Positions 1-13,327 of a DNA stretch of 31,147 bases are shown piece after piece. Positions within the stretch are counted from its first letter, which is position 1. Each line of letters opens with the position of its first letter. A program made the position numbers and the translations under genes. Source of the stretch: Monoraphidium neglectum (Eukaryota > Chlorophyta > Chlorophyceae > Sphaeropleales > Selenastraceae); the NCBI RefSeq assembly GCF_000611645.1, contig NW_014013299.1:1-31147 (forward strand), written 5' to 3'. The notes beneath the pieces were generated by a model that saw only the letters and a list, made by a program, of their open reading frames with translations, was not told the origin of the DNA and did no database searches.

Positions 1-19
1 CTCATGCACTACTAACGCT

Positions 20-2905
<2,886 letters not shown>

Positions 2906-3522
2906 GATCAGGGTGGCGTAGCGCCCGGCTTGCTGTGCGATATCTGGGCTGCAGTGCACACGAGGAGCAGCGGCGGAGTGTGTTTGACTGATGCGCTCGC
3001 TCAGCGCGTCACGGTGCCGTACGTTCTGCGTTGTGTCCTTAAAATTACAACACATGTCCTTACACAGCGCAACATAAGCGCAGATAGCTTCTATACGTGC
3101 GATATGCCGATGCCGAACTCCAGATCCAGCAAGCTCGACATTATACATGGCTGCATGCGACAGCAATTGATGTAAGACTCCATCTAGGTTACCTATATGT
3201 ACACCGTTGTGCTGCTGACCGTCAAAGGTGATCTGGCAGGTGGCACCATTACAGTACCGGTGTTGAAGGACATTGAGTGAAAGACGAATATATGATACAG
3301 TGCAGGTAAGACAGATAAAAAGCCTCACATCCGCGAGGGGACATGAATTGAGTTTGGAAGGCAGACGCACGTCAAGATCACAAGAGTCTGACCGGGTAAG
3401 GATCATGGGCGGATGCAGCCGCCAGCCGGTTGCAGCACAGCACACCGTGCGCACTGCAGGATGCATGCCAAGGTCATCAAAAAGTTTGGTTCCAAAGTGG
3501 CGGACAACAGCCTGAAACACAG
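2906..3522. other. Intergenic: 3' UTR of protease and 5' flank of kinase-like gene
   Basis: This stretch separates two minus-strand genes. The half next to 3522 should be the 3' UTR of the aspartic protease, with a UGUAA motif at 3249-3253. The half next to 2906 should hold the promoter, 5' UTR or an unrecognised first exon of the kinase-like gene. One minus frame stays open through the stretch, but its translation resembles nothing I know. Confidence 0.5.
3249..3253 (-). terminator. UGUAA polyadenylation motif for the aspartic protease
   Basis: TGTAA on the minus strand, about 270 bases after the stop at 3523. UGUAA is the usual green-algal polyadenylation signal, and it is the first copy I see downstream of this stop. 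Motif match only. Confidence 0.45.
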
Positions 3523-6114
3523 CTACAAGATCACAACAATGCAGCCAACCAACAACAACACAGCCTTTAGTTGGCCAGCCCTCGTCAACCCCGCCCAGGG
3601 CAACTTTGCCGTCGCCCGCGACTCAGCGACAACCGGTTGCATGGGAGCCGCGAGAGCATCATCAAGTTTGCGCCTCAGCACCTCTTCGTTTGGCCCCAAG
3701 GCGGCCAGGCCAATTCGTGGGGGCGCCCCGTTGTGGCCGTTGTCGTAGATGGTGTAGTAATTGTGCATGAGCGTGTCACCTGTTGTGCATGCGTGCATGT
3801 GTGGTGCATGGTGTATTTGGTAACCGGCACACAGCCAGGGCAGGGGCTGTGTGTGGTAAACAGTGGCTTTGGTTAGAAAATTTCACAACGGGACAGCCTG
3901 CTGAGATTGTGCCCGGTGCACCCTGAGCGGGTTGAAAATCAAGCACCCCCCCTCCCCCCGGCGCACCAAGGATCCAAAAACCAGCAGGCAGGCTGCCTAG
4001 GCTGCTGATAAGGCTGTAGCACAGCCCGCCAGGTCCCTGCGTGTAAGCGAGCCACATACAAAAGGGAGGGACAATCACTGAGGAGGAAATGTGTGATGAT
4101 GGAGCTTGTCAAACGCACCAAGCTTATCAGATGCACAAGCCAGGCACCAGCAGCAAGATTCAACCAGCTCGAATGGCAGAACATGTCATTAGCTGGTCCC
4201 AGCCTGGTGGAAACGTGCAAACAGGTACACGTTGTGCGCGAGGTGCGATGACTCACCCGTGCCGCGTACTGCATGGGCGTGACATCGTAAGCCCTACCCA
4301 TAATGACAAAGCTGACATTGGGCAATCCCCCAATCTTGTTGCAGTCCACGGTTGCATTGAAGCTGTAAGGCAGGAGTTGGCAGTCAACAACTGATGCGTT
4401 CTTTGCTGCCTCCATGGTCTGCCGGCTGGGCGCTCCGCGCCCGCCCTGCAGCGCCGCCCGCGCCGCATCGATGTTTGCAAGCACAAGCGCGCAGAGCGTG
4501 GCCTGCGGCGACAGCGGGCCCGCCCCCAAGCCCTGGCAGATGCCTGCCAGCTGCTTGCTCCGAGGATCCGCCTGACCTGCCGCCGAAATGAGCCCTGCAA
4601 GCCGCTCGATCTCGGCCTCGCACGCAGCGCCGCCGCCCGGCAGTGGCGGCGCGCCCGGCGAGAAGCCGAGGCGGCGGTTGAGGGCACCGGCATGGCGGAC
4701 GGTGCCTGTGAGCAGGGACGTGCCGCTGTCCAGGGCGCCGATGCAGGTTGGGCCACCTGCCCCACCGCGGCCGCCAAACATGCTGGTGTCAGTGTTGGTG
4801 GTGGCCGTGCTCCCGCAGAGTACAACCTCGGGGGCTGGCAAGCTGCCACCGGCGAGGGCGATGGCATCGAGAGGCATTGACCAGAAGCCCTCCTGGCCGC
4901 CGGGCGGCTTCACGATCGGCACCCTGCACATTAAGGAAGAGCACACGTGTGCCTTGGATACATGTTAATGGGGTTTGACATTGTGGAACACAATCCGATT
5001 CACGAAGTTCATGCAGACATGGCAAAAGCTAGCCTCACCATTGCTTTAGGATGGGCCTCAAATTGCACAGCCCGCTCACCAGTGCACATCGCCTTGCATG
5101 CGTGCAGGGTTCCAGCCGCCTAGCGCCAGCTCTCCGCCCTTCCCTGGACCGCTTGGGTCGTGGCTGAGCCATAGCCCGAAAACAGGTTCTGCGAGCAGCC
5201 CCTGCTCAACCAGGGAAATCATTGGCGGCTGCAGCCACCCGACCGCGAGCGCAGGCCGGCCCATGCCCAGCAGGCCGTCCCACGGCGCACGGCCCCCGCT
5301 GCTGGCGCTGCGCGCGCGGCCTTGAACACTGCTTGCCGCCACGATGCCTTGGGAGAACGACAGGGAGCCGCGTTGGCCGCCGCTGCTGCTGCCTGCGCTG
5401 CCGTTGATGAAGGTACCGTTCAGGCGGATGGGGGCCCTGCCTGTGACGCCTGTGATGTAGCTGTCGCCATAAGTGATGTGGACCTCAGGGCCCCCAATTC
5501 CCTGGGCACCAGGGGTGGAGAGGAGCCACCACAGAGGGCATGTGGGTTCAAACACACAGCGGTACTATTGCATCTCTTCCCATGGCGGAGGCGACACACG
5601 CATGCTCGACTCATTTTCCGCCACTGGTCATGTGGGCCCCAGCAGTGGAGTGCACACCTGGAAGGAGCCTACAGCCGCCGGGTCAAACAGAGAGCGGCCC
5701 TGGCAGGCTGAAGTGGTGCATGTCGTGCTGGGCACCCACACGTTGGCGGACCCCGTGTCCACCAGCAAGCGGAAGCCTCCCCGTTGGCCGATGCCGACGT
5801 CAGCATCGATGAAATACTGGAAATCCGCCGTCTAGTGTCAGGATCAGGGGCGGAACGGCGGATGGTGGTGCAGAACCTCATGGGTGCAACCGTAGGGTGA
5901 AGCAAGTAACAGCACTGATGGATCTGGTGATTTGGAATCATGTGCGCCCGTAACTCACCTCCCAGGTCAATGGCATGGCGAACACTGCGGCGGCGGGCTG
6001 GGGCGGGGGTGCCCCGCCGGGCAGCTCGGATGTCACAGATGCGCCCGCCAGGGACACTGATAAGTTGATCAAAATGCCACTTAAAATAAAATGCTGCACC
6101 AACCCCCGTGCCAT
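3523..6114 (-). CDS. Pepsin-type (A1) aspartic protease, secreted, phytepsin-like
   Basis: Six exons, all phase-consistent: 6114-5959, 5831-5658, 5501-5080, 4923-4257, 4036-3967, 3779-3523; 581 residues. The start is chosen because it opens a classic signal peptide (MARGLVQHFILSGILINLSV, then SLAGAS). Active-site motifs are VDTGSANVWVPS (Asp77) and LDSGTSLL (Asp316); the flap has ITYGD (Tyr121), and WILGD is split across the last intron. Between LDSGTSLL and the VDC-LP-VSF motif is an insert of about 100 residues with spaced cysteines (ACEAEIERLAGLI, ICQGLG, LCALVLANI). That is where the saposin-like plant-specific insert of phytepsins sits, but this one looks short. Five N-glycosylation sequons support the secretory route. 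The C-terminus ends in LKAVLLLVGCIVVIL, a possible membrane tail or GPI signal. Protein substrates and compartment (vacuole or surface) are inferred. Confidence 0.93.
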
Positions 6115-6403
6115 TGCGCACCGGTGTACAATATTTACAAAAGTGAGAAGAGCTGCAGATCAGTTCATCGTGCTTTTGGTAATACCCGCTGGCAACGTTA
6201 CGGTGATATGGACATTGGTTCGTTTTCTTTGCAATTCAAGCAGACCGCGTGGCTGTTTACAAACGGACGGGAAGCTGCTGGACACCCGTGACCTCCAAAC
6301 AAGCCATACAAGCGTTCATGTGGACAACAAGCTTGAACTCTGCACTATTTTTGTGTGTTGCTGTCAAGTACCAACCACTTAGCTGTCCAGATCAGAGATC
6401 AAA
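6115..6403. promoter_or_regulatory. Divergent intergenic region (protease / ARMC6)
   Basis: The initiator codons of the minus-strand protease (6114) and the plus-strand ARMC6-like gene (6404) are only 289 bases apart, so both 5' UTRs and any promoters must lie here unless there are upstream non-coding exons. The stretch is visibly more AT-rich than its neighbours. I see no clear TATA box or known motif. A shared bidirectional promoter is an inference from spacing. Confidence 0.5.
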
Positions 6404-9101
6404 ATGCCGCCAAACAAGCCGAGGCTCGAGCAGGTCTGTTCTGGCCTGCACGACGGCACTATGCATATACCTCCTCTTGCTTATCATTATCTCCATCGCA
6501 GGAAGCGTTTGATGATTCCGTGAAGACAAACATGGAAGACTTCGGCATGGAGGTGCGCCGCTCGAATTCGGCGCGTCGCTGTGCCATCACGCCTGCCATG
6601 GACGTAGGCTGATGCCCCACACCAACCTATTCACAACAGGCGGATGAGGCAATCAAGTCTGCGGTGGAGGAGTTTGAGATGCAGGCACGAACACGGTGCC
6701 GCAGGGCGCTTGCTTGTGATGTGTTGTGTGCATGGGTGCACTGCGGGTGCCTGTGCCATGCACCTACATGGTGCCAAGCAGCACCCTTGGCCGCCGCCTC
6801 CTGCGCAGGGGTATGACCTGAGTGCCATTGTCAAGAGCGTCGACGGCAGCAATACAGACAGGTGAGCCGCCGCCCCGGCGCTGCTGCCCAGGCGCTGCAA
6901 GCGGTGCCAGGTGTGCAGACACACTCCGGAGCACTTCCCACCCTTCTTGCGCATGAACCCTTCCCTGACCGTGGCGACCTGCAGTGTGCCTCCTGCTCTC
7001 GACTACATGCTCTGATACACTCGCCATATTGTCACCCTGCAGCCATCCGGCAGCGCAGGCCGCAGCGGCCCTACAGGCCCTTGCAGAGTCCGGTGCCGCC
7101 GCTGCCGACCCCGCGCGCCTTGCGAGCGCCGCCGCCACGCTGCAGCAGGCGCTGCGCGCCGGCGGGGACAAGCAGGCGGCGCAGCAGGCGCTGGTTGTGG
7201 CGCAGCGCGCCGGCGCGGTGGGCCCGCTGCTCGCCGCCACGCAGCAGGCACTCGAGGCGTGCTCCGATGCAGACGGCAGCGCCGGCCAGAACGCAGCAGC
7301 ACGGGAGGCCGCGCTCATTGCGTGCCTGCGCACAGCGCGCGCCCTGATGGCGAACCAGGACGCGAGGGGCGCATTTACCAGGGAGCGCGGCTGCGAGCTG
7401 GCACAGTTGCTGCTGCGGGCGCCGGCGGGGCAGGCGGGCGGCGCGCTGGCGACGGCGGTGGGGGCGCTGGCTGAGGCGGCGAGCTTCAGGGATGAGGAGA
7501 ACAAGTGCAGGTGTGCAGCTTGGGTGAGGGGCCGGGCAGGCAGCGAGCGTGCAATCGCCTGAACCTCTAGACCATCATGTTTCTGATGTGCAGCCTAATA
7601 CAGTTGGCCAGGGCCGACTAGCTGGACGCCGGGACTGCAGTGACGGTCACGCTCGTGAAAGCGCCAGTCAAAACGCGTATGCCTGGAAATTTCACCTACA
7701 CTTACGCTGCATCTGCAGGTTTGTCGACATTGGCTTTGCCTCTGACTTGTTCCGCCTGATGGAGCAGCCAAACACGACCCCTGCAGCCACCGCCGCCGCC
7801 GCCGGCGCCCTGCGCGCGTTTGTCAATGCTGACGACGAACGCAGCACGGGCTCCAAGTGCTTCGCGCATGCGCGCGGCCTGGCCAAGAGCGCTGGGGCGG
7901 TGGGTGCGCTGCTAGCGGCGCTCCGGCGGCTGGGCGGCGGCGAGGCGGCGGCGGCGGCAGCGGTGATGGCGGCTCTCAAGCAGGTGGGGCGAGGGCGGCC
8001 CTCACGCGGGTGGGGGCACCGAACGCCTTGACGTGCGCACCAACCCCACTTGGTGCTTCTGCTTCGTGCTTCCCCCGCACCAGCCAACCACCGCCGATTG
8101 GACCGCCACACCGCCAGATCGCGGCCAACGACGACATCTGCCGCGAGGTCATGGAGTCGGGCGGGACGGACACGCTGCTGGTGCTGCTGCGCGACGCAAC
8201 CTCCGCACGCGCCGGCGGGGCAGCGGCCGCGGCCGTGACGGGTGAGCAGGAGGACGCCGACGACGCCGTCGCGGGCGGCGGCGGCAGCAGGGACGGCAGC
8301 GGCGGCGGCGGCGTGCGCGGCGCGGCCGCCGACCTGGCACGGGGCGCTGCCGGGGCGCTGCGGCAGCTGGCCAACAGCGACGCCGTGAAGAGCCAGCTCG
8401 CGGAGGCTGGGGCGCTGGAGGCGATCATGCGGTGGGCGGCTGGGTGTGTGCGCGTGTGGCCAAGCGCAGCGCCTGCTTGTCAGTTGCAATCAGGTGCCAC
8501 GAGAAGTGGGGCATTGCCCCCGATTCTGCTATTCAGATTCCGCAAGCATGGGCCACTTGACGGTCTGGTCCATTGTTGATGCAACCTGCTGGATGCAGGT
8601 GAATTTCCCCATCCCCTCATGCCTGCAACCCCTTCGCCGCTCCTCTGCTGCATCTGCAGCGCGCTGCGCGTCTTTGCCGACGCCCCCGCAGTGCAAGAGG
8701 AGGCGCTGGGCCTGCTGACCGCGCTCACCCTGCGCATGCCAGCCATCTCATCCGCCGCCGCCGACGCCGGCGCTGTCGAGGCGCTCGCATCTGTGCTCGA
8801 GGCGCAGGCGGCGGCCGCTGCAACGGCCAACGGCGCCGGCGCCGGCGCAGGCAAGCTGCAGCAGCGGGCGGCCGGCGGCGGCGGCGCGAGCGCCAATGGT
8901 CCCGGCTCGGCGGGCGGCGTCGCGCGGCAGGCGTGCATGGCGGTGCGCAACATGGTGGTGCGCAACCCCGAGCTGCGTGCCCCGTTTTTGGAGCGCGGCG
9001 CGGAGGCGCTGCTGCGGGGCGTCAAGGCGCGGCACGCGGATGTTTGCGGGGACGTGGGCAGCGCTGCGCTGCGCGACCTGGGGCTGGATCAGTACCAGTA
9101 G
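6404..9101 (+). CDS. ARMC6: Armadillo-repeat protein, ARMC6-like
   Basis: Eight exons: 6404-6433, 6502-6552, 6640-6684, 6809-6861, 7043-7510, 7719-7983, 8118-8431, 8660-9101; 555 residues, against about 500 in animal ARMC6. The N-terminus has the family signature in order: QEAFDDSVKTNMEDFGM, AIKSAVEEFEMQ, GYDLSAIVKSV (about 10-53). The C-terminus matches too: IAANDDICREVMESGG (305-320), then QACMAVRNMVVRNPELRAPF and AALRDLGLDQY before the stop. Between them are alpha-helical armadillo repeats, with Ala/Gly-rich insertions around 355-385 and 465-500. The family is a cytoplasmic scaffold of poorly defined function; in vertebrates it has been linked to telomere-associated partners. Every junction keeps frame. 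The exon 3 donor is GC rather than GT. It is divergent from the protease and followed by a UGUAA motif 160 bases after the stop. Confidence 0.92.
6685..6808 (+). other. GC-AG intron in ARMC6-like gene
   Basis: The intron begins CAG|GCACGA and ends GCGCAG|GGG. Using the GC donor joins EEFEMQ to GYDLSAIVK in frame, which reproduces the family's FESQG-DLS sequence without gap or insert. I found no GT donor nearby that keeps this frame. Confidence 0.75.
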
Positions 9102-9628
9102 TTTGTGGCGTGTCGCGGCTTTGAAGGCGCGTGTTGGGGTTGGGAGTTGGGGCCTGAGAGGCGCCGGCGTCGTGCCGTGGGACAGAAAGATTCCGTGGAA
9201 GAGGTGCCGTCTGCCGCAACTTCTGTTGGCGGCTCAAGCCGCCAGGCCGCGGCTCAATAACTGTAAAATCGGTGAGCACATGCGCCGCATCAAGCCCGCG
9301 GCCAAGGCGGATGACGAGGCTGCATCTTCAACCAAGTCCACAGCTGTTGACCACTTAGTCGAGGGTCAACTGTGTTTGAGGCCAAGTATAGTTGCTGACA
9401 AATGTGGCAGCGTGTGGAGCATGCGCTGTGGCGCTTACGGCGCGAGGGTGCGCTGCTGGCACGCCAGACCAGCTCAGCAGAGCGCAAAAATGAGCAGGAC
9501 GGAGGCGCTGGCGGGCGCTTGCGCCACTGAAAGTGCGCAGCCGGCAACCTGCATGAGGCTTTGGCACCCTTTCAGTATACACACAAACGTCGCGATCATC
9601 CTAACTGCACCATATCTAGCGAGTCAGA
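9102..9628 (+). other. Intergenic between ARMC6-like gene and hydrolase
   Basis: It contains the 3' UTR of the ARMC6-like gene up to about 9280 and then presumably the promoter and 5' UTR of the hydrolase. No conserved protein is recognisable in any frame and no repeat is seen. Confidence 0.5.
9262..9266 (+). terminator. UGUAA polyadenylation motif for the ARMC6-like gene
   Basis: TGTAA inside ACTGTAAAATC, about 160 bases after the TAG at 9099-9101. Position and motif fit a green-algal polyadenylation signal. Confidence 0.6.
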
Positions 9629-12600
9629 ATGGCGTCGCCCCTGCAGGCGCCCACGGTGACCAGCACGGTGCGGGTCTCTGCGGAGGACGAGATAGATGTA
9701 TATTATGAGCTGTATGACAACCAAGTCAACGGCATCACCAGTGGCGTCAGGTGGGCGCCCGACCGCAGTGTGGCACGCAATTGCGCCTGGGTTGGGCGCG
9801 GTGTCAGCCAAAGCGCAAGGTGCTGCGTTGCCGAGCCATTTGCGCAGAGCGGTGGGGCGCGGTGCTGGCATGGCGTAGGCCGGCATGCGGCGGCCTCCAC
9901 TCGTTCTGGCCGCCAGCGCCGACGCCAACTGCTCTCCTTTCGCGCTGCTCTCGGCCCGCCCAACCTGCAGCGCCCCCTCGACCAGCGGCGGGTGCCAGCA
10001 GGAGCCGGCGCGCGTGCTGCTCATCATGGGCGTCGCGGCGACATGCGTCGCATGGCACACCCAGATCCAGGCCCTGCTGGCCAGATCAAAATCACTGGGG
10101 CGCGCCGTCCAGATCGTTGCTTACGACAACCGCGGCGTCGGGCGCTCCAGCTGCCCCAAAGAGCGCAGGCACTACAGCAGCGCGACGATGGCACGGGATG
10201 CGGCGGCGCTGATGGAGCATTTAGGGTGGGGGGCGGCCCACGTGGTCGGGTTTTCTATGGGCACCCAGATTGCAGGTGAGCGCCAGGCGGGGCGACCCTG
10301 GGCACGTCGCGCTTTGGGGTCTGGACAGAGGGCATGCAGCAACCAGTTTATGCACGCGGCGCATCAAGCTACCACTGACCAGATGCGAGGGCACCTGGCG
10401 GGAGTGCGGCCGCTCCATGTGCACGCCTGCTGGAGGCATGCGCCTTTCTGCCCCACCGCCCCAGCACGCTCGCTTTCCCACCCAACCGCACTACCCGCAG
10501 CCAAGCTGGCCGCCTCCGTGGCGCCCGACCGCGTGCTCTCCCTCGTCCTCGTCAGCGCCGCCGGCGGCGGCGTATCCTCCCTGCCCCGCAGCCTACACGC
10601 CATCCGCCACTCCCTGCGCGTCCTCACCGCTCGCACCCTGATCGGCCGCGCGCGCGCCGACCTGCGGCTGCACTTCACCAAGGGGACGCTGCACTCGGCC
10701 TCATCCGCATCGTCAGCCTCCTCACTGGCGGCTGCAGCTGCGGCGGTGTCGCTGCCAAACGCCGGGCCTGGAGGCGCGCTGGAGGCCGCCCCCTCCGGCG
10801 GGTCCTCGCCGCCTCCTCTGCCGGCGGCCGGGCCCAAGGGGTCGATTGCTGCGGCGGCGGCGTCGGGGGCGGCTGCAGCCGCGGGGCCTGCGGCGGCGGC
10901 GCGGCGGCAGAAGGAGGACCTCATTGATGAGTACGTGGCACACGCGCAGTGCATGCCGCCGCAGGCGACGCACGTGAGCGACCGCGGGGGCGGCCGCGCG
11001 GGCCTTGGCGTGTAATGGGGGGCGTGAGCTCTGGTGCCATTCGCACCACTGCTGACGGGGGGCCTGGGCTTGGGCAGGAAATAGGAACCTTAGTTGGTGG
11101 CTGCCATAGTCATGCTATGCGGGGTCCTCCAAAGCCAAACGCTTGCACACCGGAACCTTGGCCACTCGCAACATCCCATGCTCGCACACCTCGTCCGGCG
11201 GAACTCGCGCGTGTCCACAGGGCTTGCACGGCCACCTGCACACTGTGTGGAACCACAAGCTCTCGCCCAGTGAGAAGGCCACCCTGCGCGCCGCAAGAAT
11301 CCCAATCCTCTTCATCCATGGCCTGAAGGATAAGGTGGCGCCACCTGCATACGCGCAGCGGCTCAGCCGCGAGCTCGGGGCGAGCATCGTGCTGCTGCCG
11401 GGCGCGCACGTGGTGATGCGGGAGAGCGCGCAGCAGGTGAGCACCCGGCCTGCTCGTGCACTGGCGAAGCTGACGGCAAGGGGATGCGCGAGGTCCAGCC
11501 GGGCGGCGCGTTGCACGTCGCATCAGAGTGCCTGCCACATTGACTTGGCATGCAGATGCGAGCACTAGCCAGCAGAGTGTCATGCGCCGTTTGTGCAGCT
11601 CTTCTCCCATCCCGCGCGGTGCGAACTTATGCAGGTCAACGCGCTGTTGTTTGACCTGGTATTCGGGGACGCAGCGTTCTGCACCCGCCGCGAAGTGGCA
11701 CCCATCCCACTTCATGCGGCCNNNNNNNNNNNNNNNNNNNNNNNNNNNNNNNNNNNNNNNNNNNNNNNNNNNNNNNNNNNNNNNNNNNNNNNNNNNNNNN
11801 NNNNNNNNNNNNNNNNNNNNNNNNNNNNNNNNNNNNNNNNNNNNNNNNNNNNNNNNNNNNNNNNNNNNNNNNNNNNNNNNNNNNNNNNNNNNNNNNNNNN
11901 NNNNNNNNNNNNNNNNNNNNNNNNNNNNNNNNNNNNNNNNNNNNNNNNNNNNNNNNNNNNNNNNNNNNNNNNNNNNNNNNNNNNNNNNNNNNNNNNNNNN
12001 NNNNNNNNNNNNNNNNNNNNNNNNNNNNNNNNNNNNNNNNNNNNNNNNNNNNNNNNNNNNNNNNNNNNNNNNNNNNNNNNNNNNNNNNNNNNNNNNNNNN
12101 NNNNNNNNNNNNNNNNNNNNNNNNNNNNNNNNNNNNNNNNNNNNNNNNNNNNNNNNNNNNNNNNNNNNNNNNNNNNNNNNNNNNNNNNNNNNNNNNNNNN
12201 NNNNNNNNNNNNNNNNNNNNNNNNNNNNNNNNNNNNNNNNNNNNNNNNNNNNNNNNNNNNNNNNNNNNNNNNNNNNNNNNNNNNNNNNNNNNNNNNNNNN
12301 NNNNNNNNNNNNNNNNNNNNNNNNNNNNNNNNNNNNNNNNNNNNNNNNNNNNNNNNNNNNNNNNNNNNNNNNNNNNNNNNNNNNNNNNNNNNNNNNNNNN
12401 NNNNNNNNNNNNNNNNNNNNNNNNNNNNNNNNNNNNNNNNNNNNNNNNNNNNNNNNNNNNNNNNNNNNNNNNNNNNNNNNNNNNNNNNNNNNNNNNNNNN
12501 NNNNNNNNNNNNNNNNNNNNNNNNNNNNNNNNNNNNNNNNNNNNNNNNNNNNNNNNNNNNNNNNNNNNNNNNNNNNNNNNNNNNNNNNNNNNNNNNNNNN

Positions 12601-12904
12601 NNNCCGCCGCGAAGTGGCACCCATCCCACTTCATGCGGCCCTGTTTCATCAACACAGCGGCAGCGGCTGCAGCAGCGGCGGCAGTGCGGCGGCGACCAGC
12701 GGCTTGAAAGCGGCGAACGGCGCCAGCGTTTGCCGCGACAGTGGTGGTGGCGAAGAGGTTGCAGTGGGTCAGGCTGACGCGGCGGCTGCGGTGGCTGAGG
12801 CGGCCATTGCTGAGGCAGGTGACCAGGGGCCATGCAAGGCGTGCAGTGAGGCGCGGCCTATCGCCATTAGGGCCTCAGGGCAGCTGTCAAGCACAAGCTC
12901 TTAG
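9629..12904 (+). CDS. Alpha/beta-hydrolase fold protein, last exon crossed by assembly gap
   Basis: Exons: 9629-9750, 9971-10275, 10501-10973, 11221-11436, and a last exon from 11635 to a stop at 12902-12904, interrupted by Ns. The fold is clear: oxyanion strand ARVLLIMG, AYDNRGVGRS, nucleophile elbow GFSMG (Ser136), strand IPILFIHGLKDKV (Asp337) and AHVVMRES (His363), a complete Ser-Asp-His triad. The cap region carries an Ala/Ser/Gly/Pro-rich insert of about 80 residues (roughly 200-285) before EDLIDEYVAHAQ. If the duplicated 37-base gap flank is collapsed, the last exon is 351 bases and stays open to the stop, giving 488 residues with a Gly/Ser/Ala-rich tail. Substrate unknown: esterase, lipase and peptidase-like members share these motifs. 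No signal peptide is seen. Confidence 0.88.
11685..12640 (+). repeat. 37-base direct repeat flanking the N gap
   Basis: The 37 bases ending at the gap (11685-11721) are repeated exactly just after it (12604-12640). Both copies start CCGCCGCGAAGTGGCACCCA. This is the pattern left when two overlapping contig ends are scaffolded without being merged. Confidence 0.93.
11722..12603. other. Assembly gap (882 Ns), probably spurious
   Basis: A run of N with identical sequence on both edges. Any reading frame across it is meaningless at the stated length. Deleting 919 bases (gap plus one flank copy) restores an open frame through the hydrolase's last exon. Confidence 0.95.
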
Positions 12905-13327
12905 CTATGCAGTCCTGGAAACTTTATTGTCATTTTGGATACTTGTATTAACAACACTTCGCAACGCCACTGTCCAGTGTTTCTTGCTGCCCAACATACG
13001 TCGCCACTCTCTTCCTCCTGTTGAAGCCCAGCACGGCTTGCTGTTGGCACGGTGCAAAACGTCGTCAGCCCGCACGCTTGTGTAGGCTATTGGGTTTCTG
13101 TGACCACTTCCCCTCCCAGACACCCATGCATTGCACCCTGTTAGTGCGTTGCAGCGCAGCAGTGCGGCACCCGACCACTGGTGGCGGACGCACGCAGGTA
13201 CATGATGACTAATTGCAAGATGCGCACGCTAATACCGTAGGCCCAGTGACAAGTTTGAAAGGAGACTGGAGTCATTGAACGCATGTTGCATACCAAATTG
13301 AAGCCAGCCAGCGGCGATCTTGGCGCG
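12905..13327 (+). other. Intergenic between hydrolase and GT8 gene
   Basis: 3' UTR of the hydrolase followed by the 5' flank of the glycosyltransferase. I see no UGUAA motif close to the hydrolase stop and no recognisable coding or repeat sequence. Confidence 0.4.

Noticed and set aside
11685..12640. Transposon insertion with a 37-base target-site duplication in the gap
   Set aside because: No element sequence is visible, 37 bases is too long for a usual duplication, and merging the copies restores the exon exactly.
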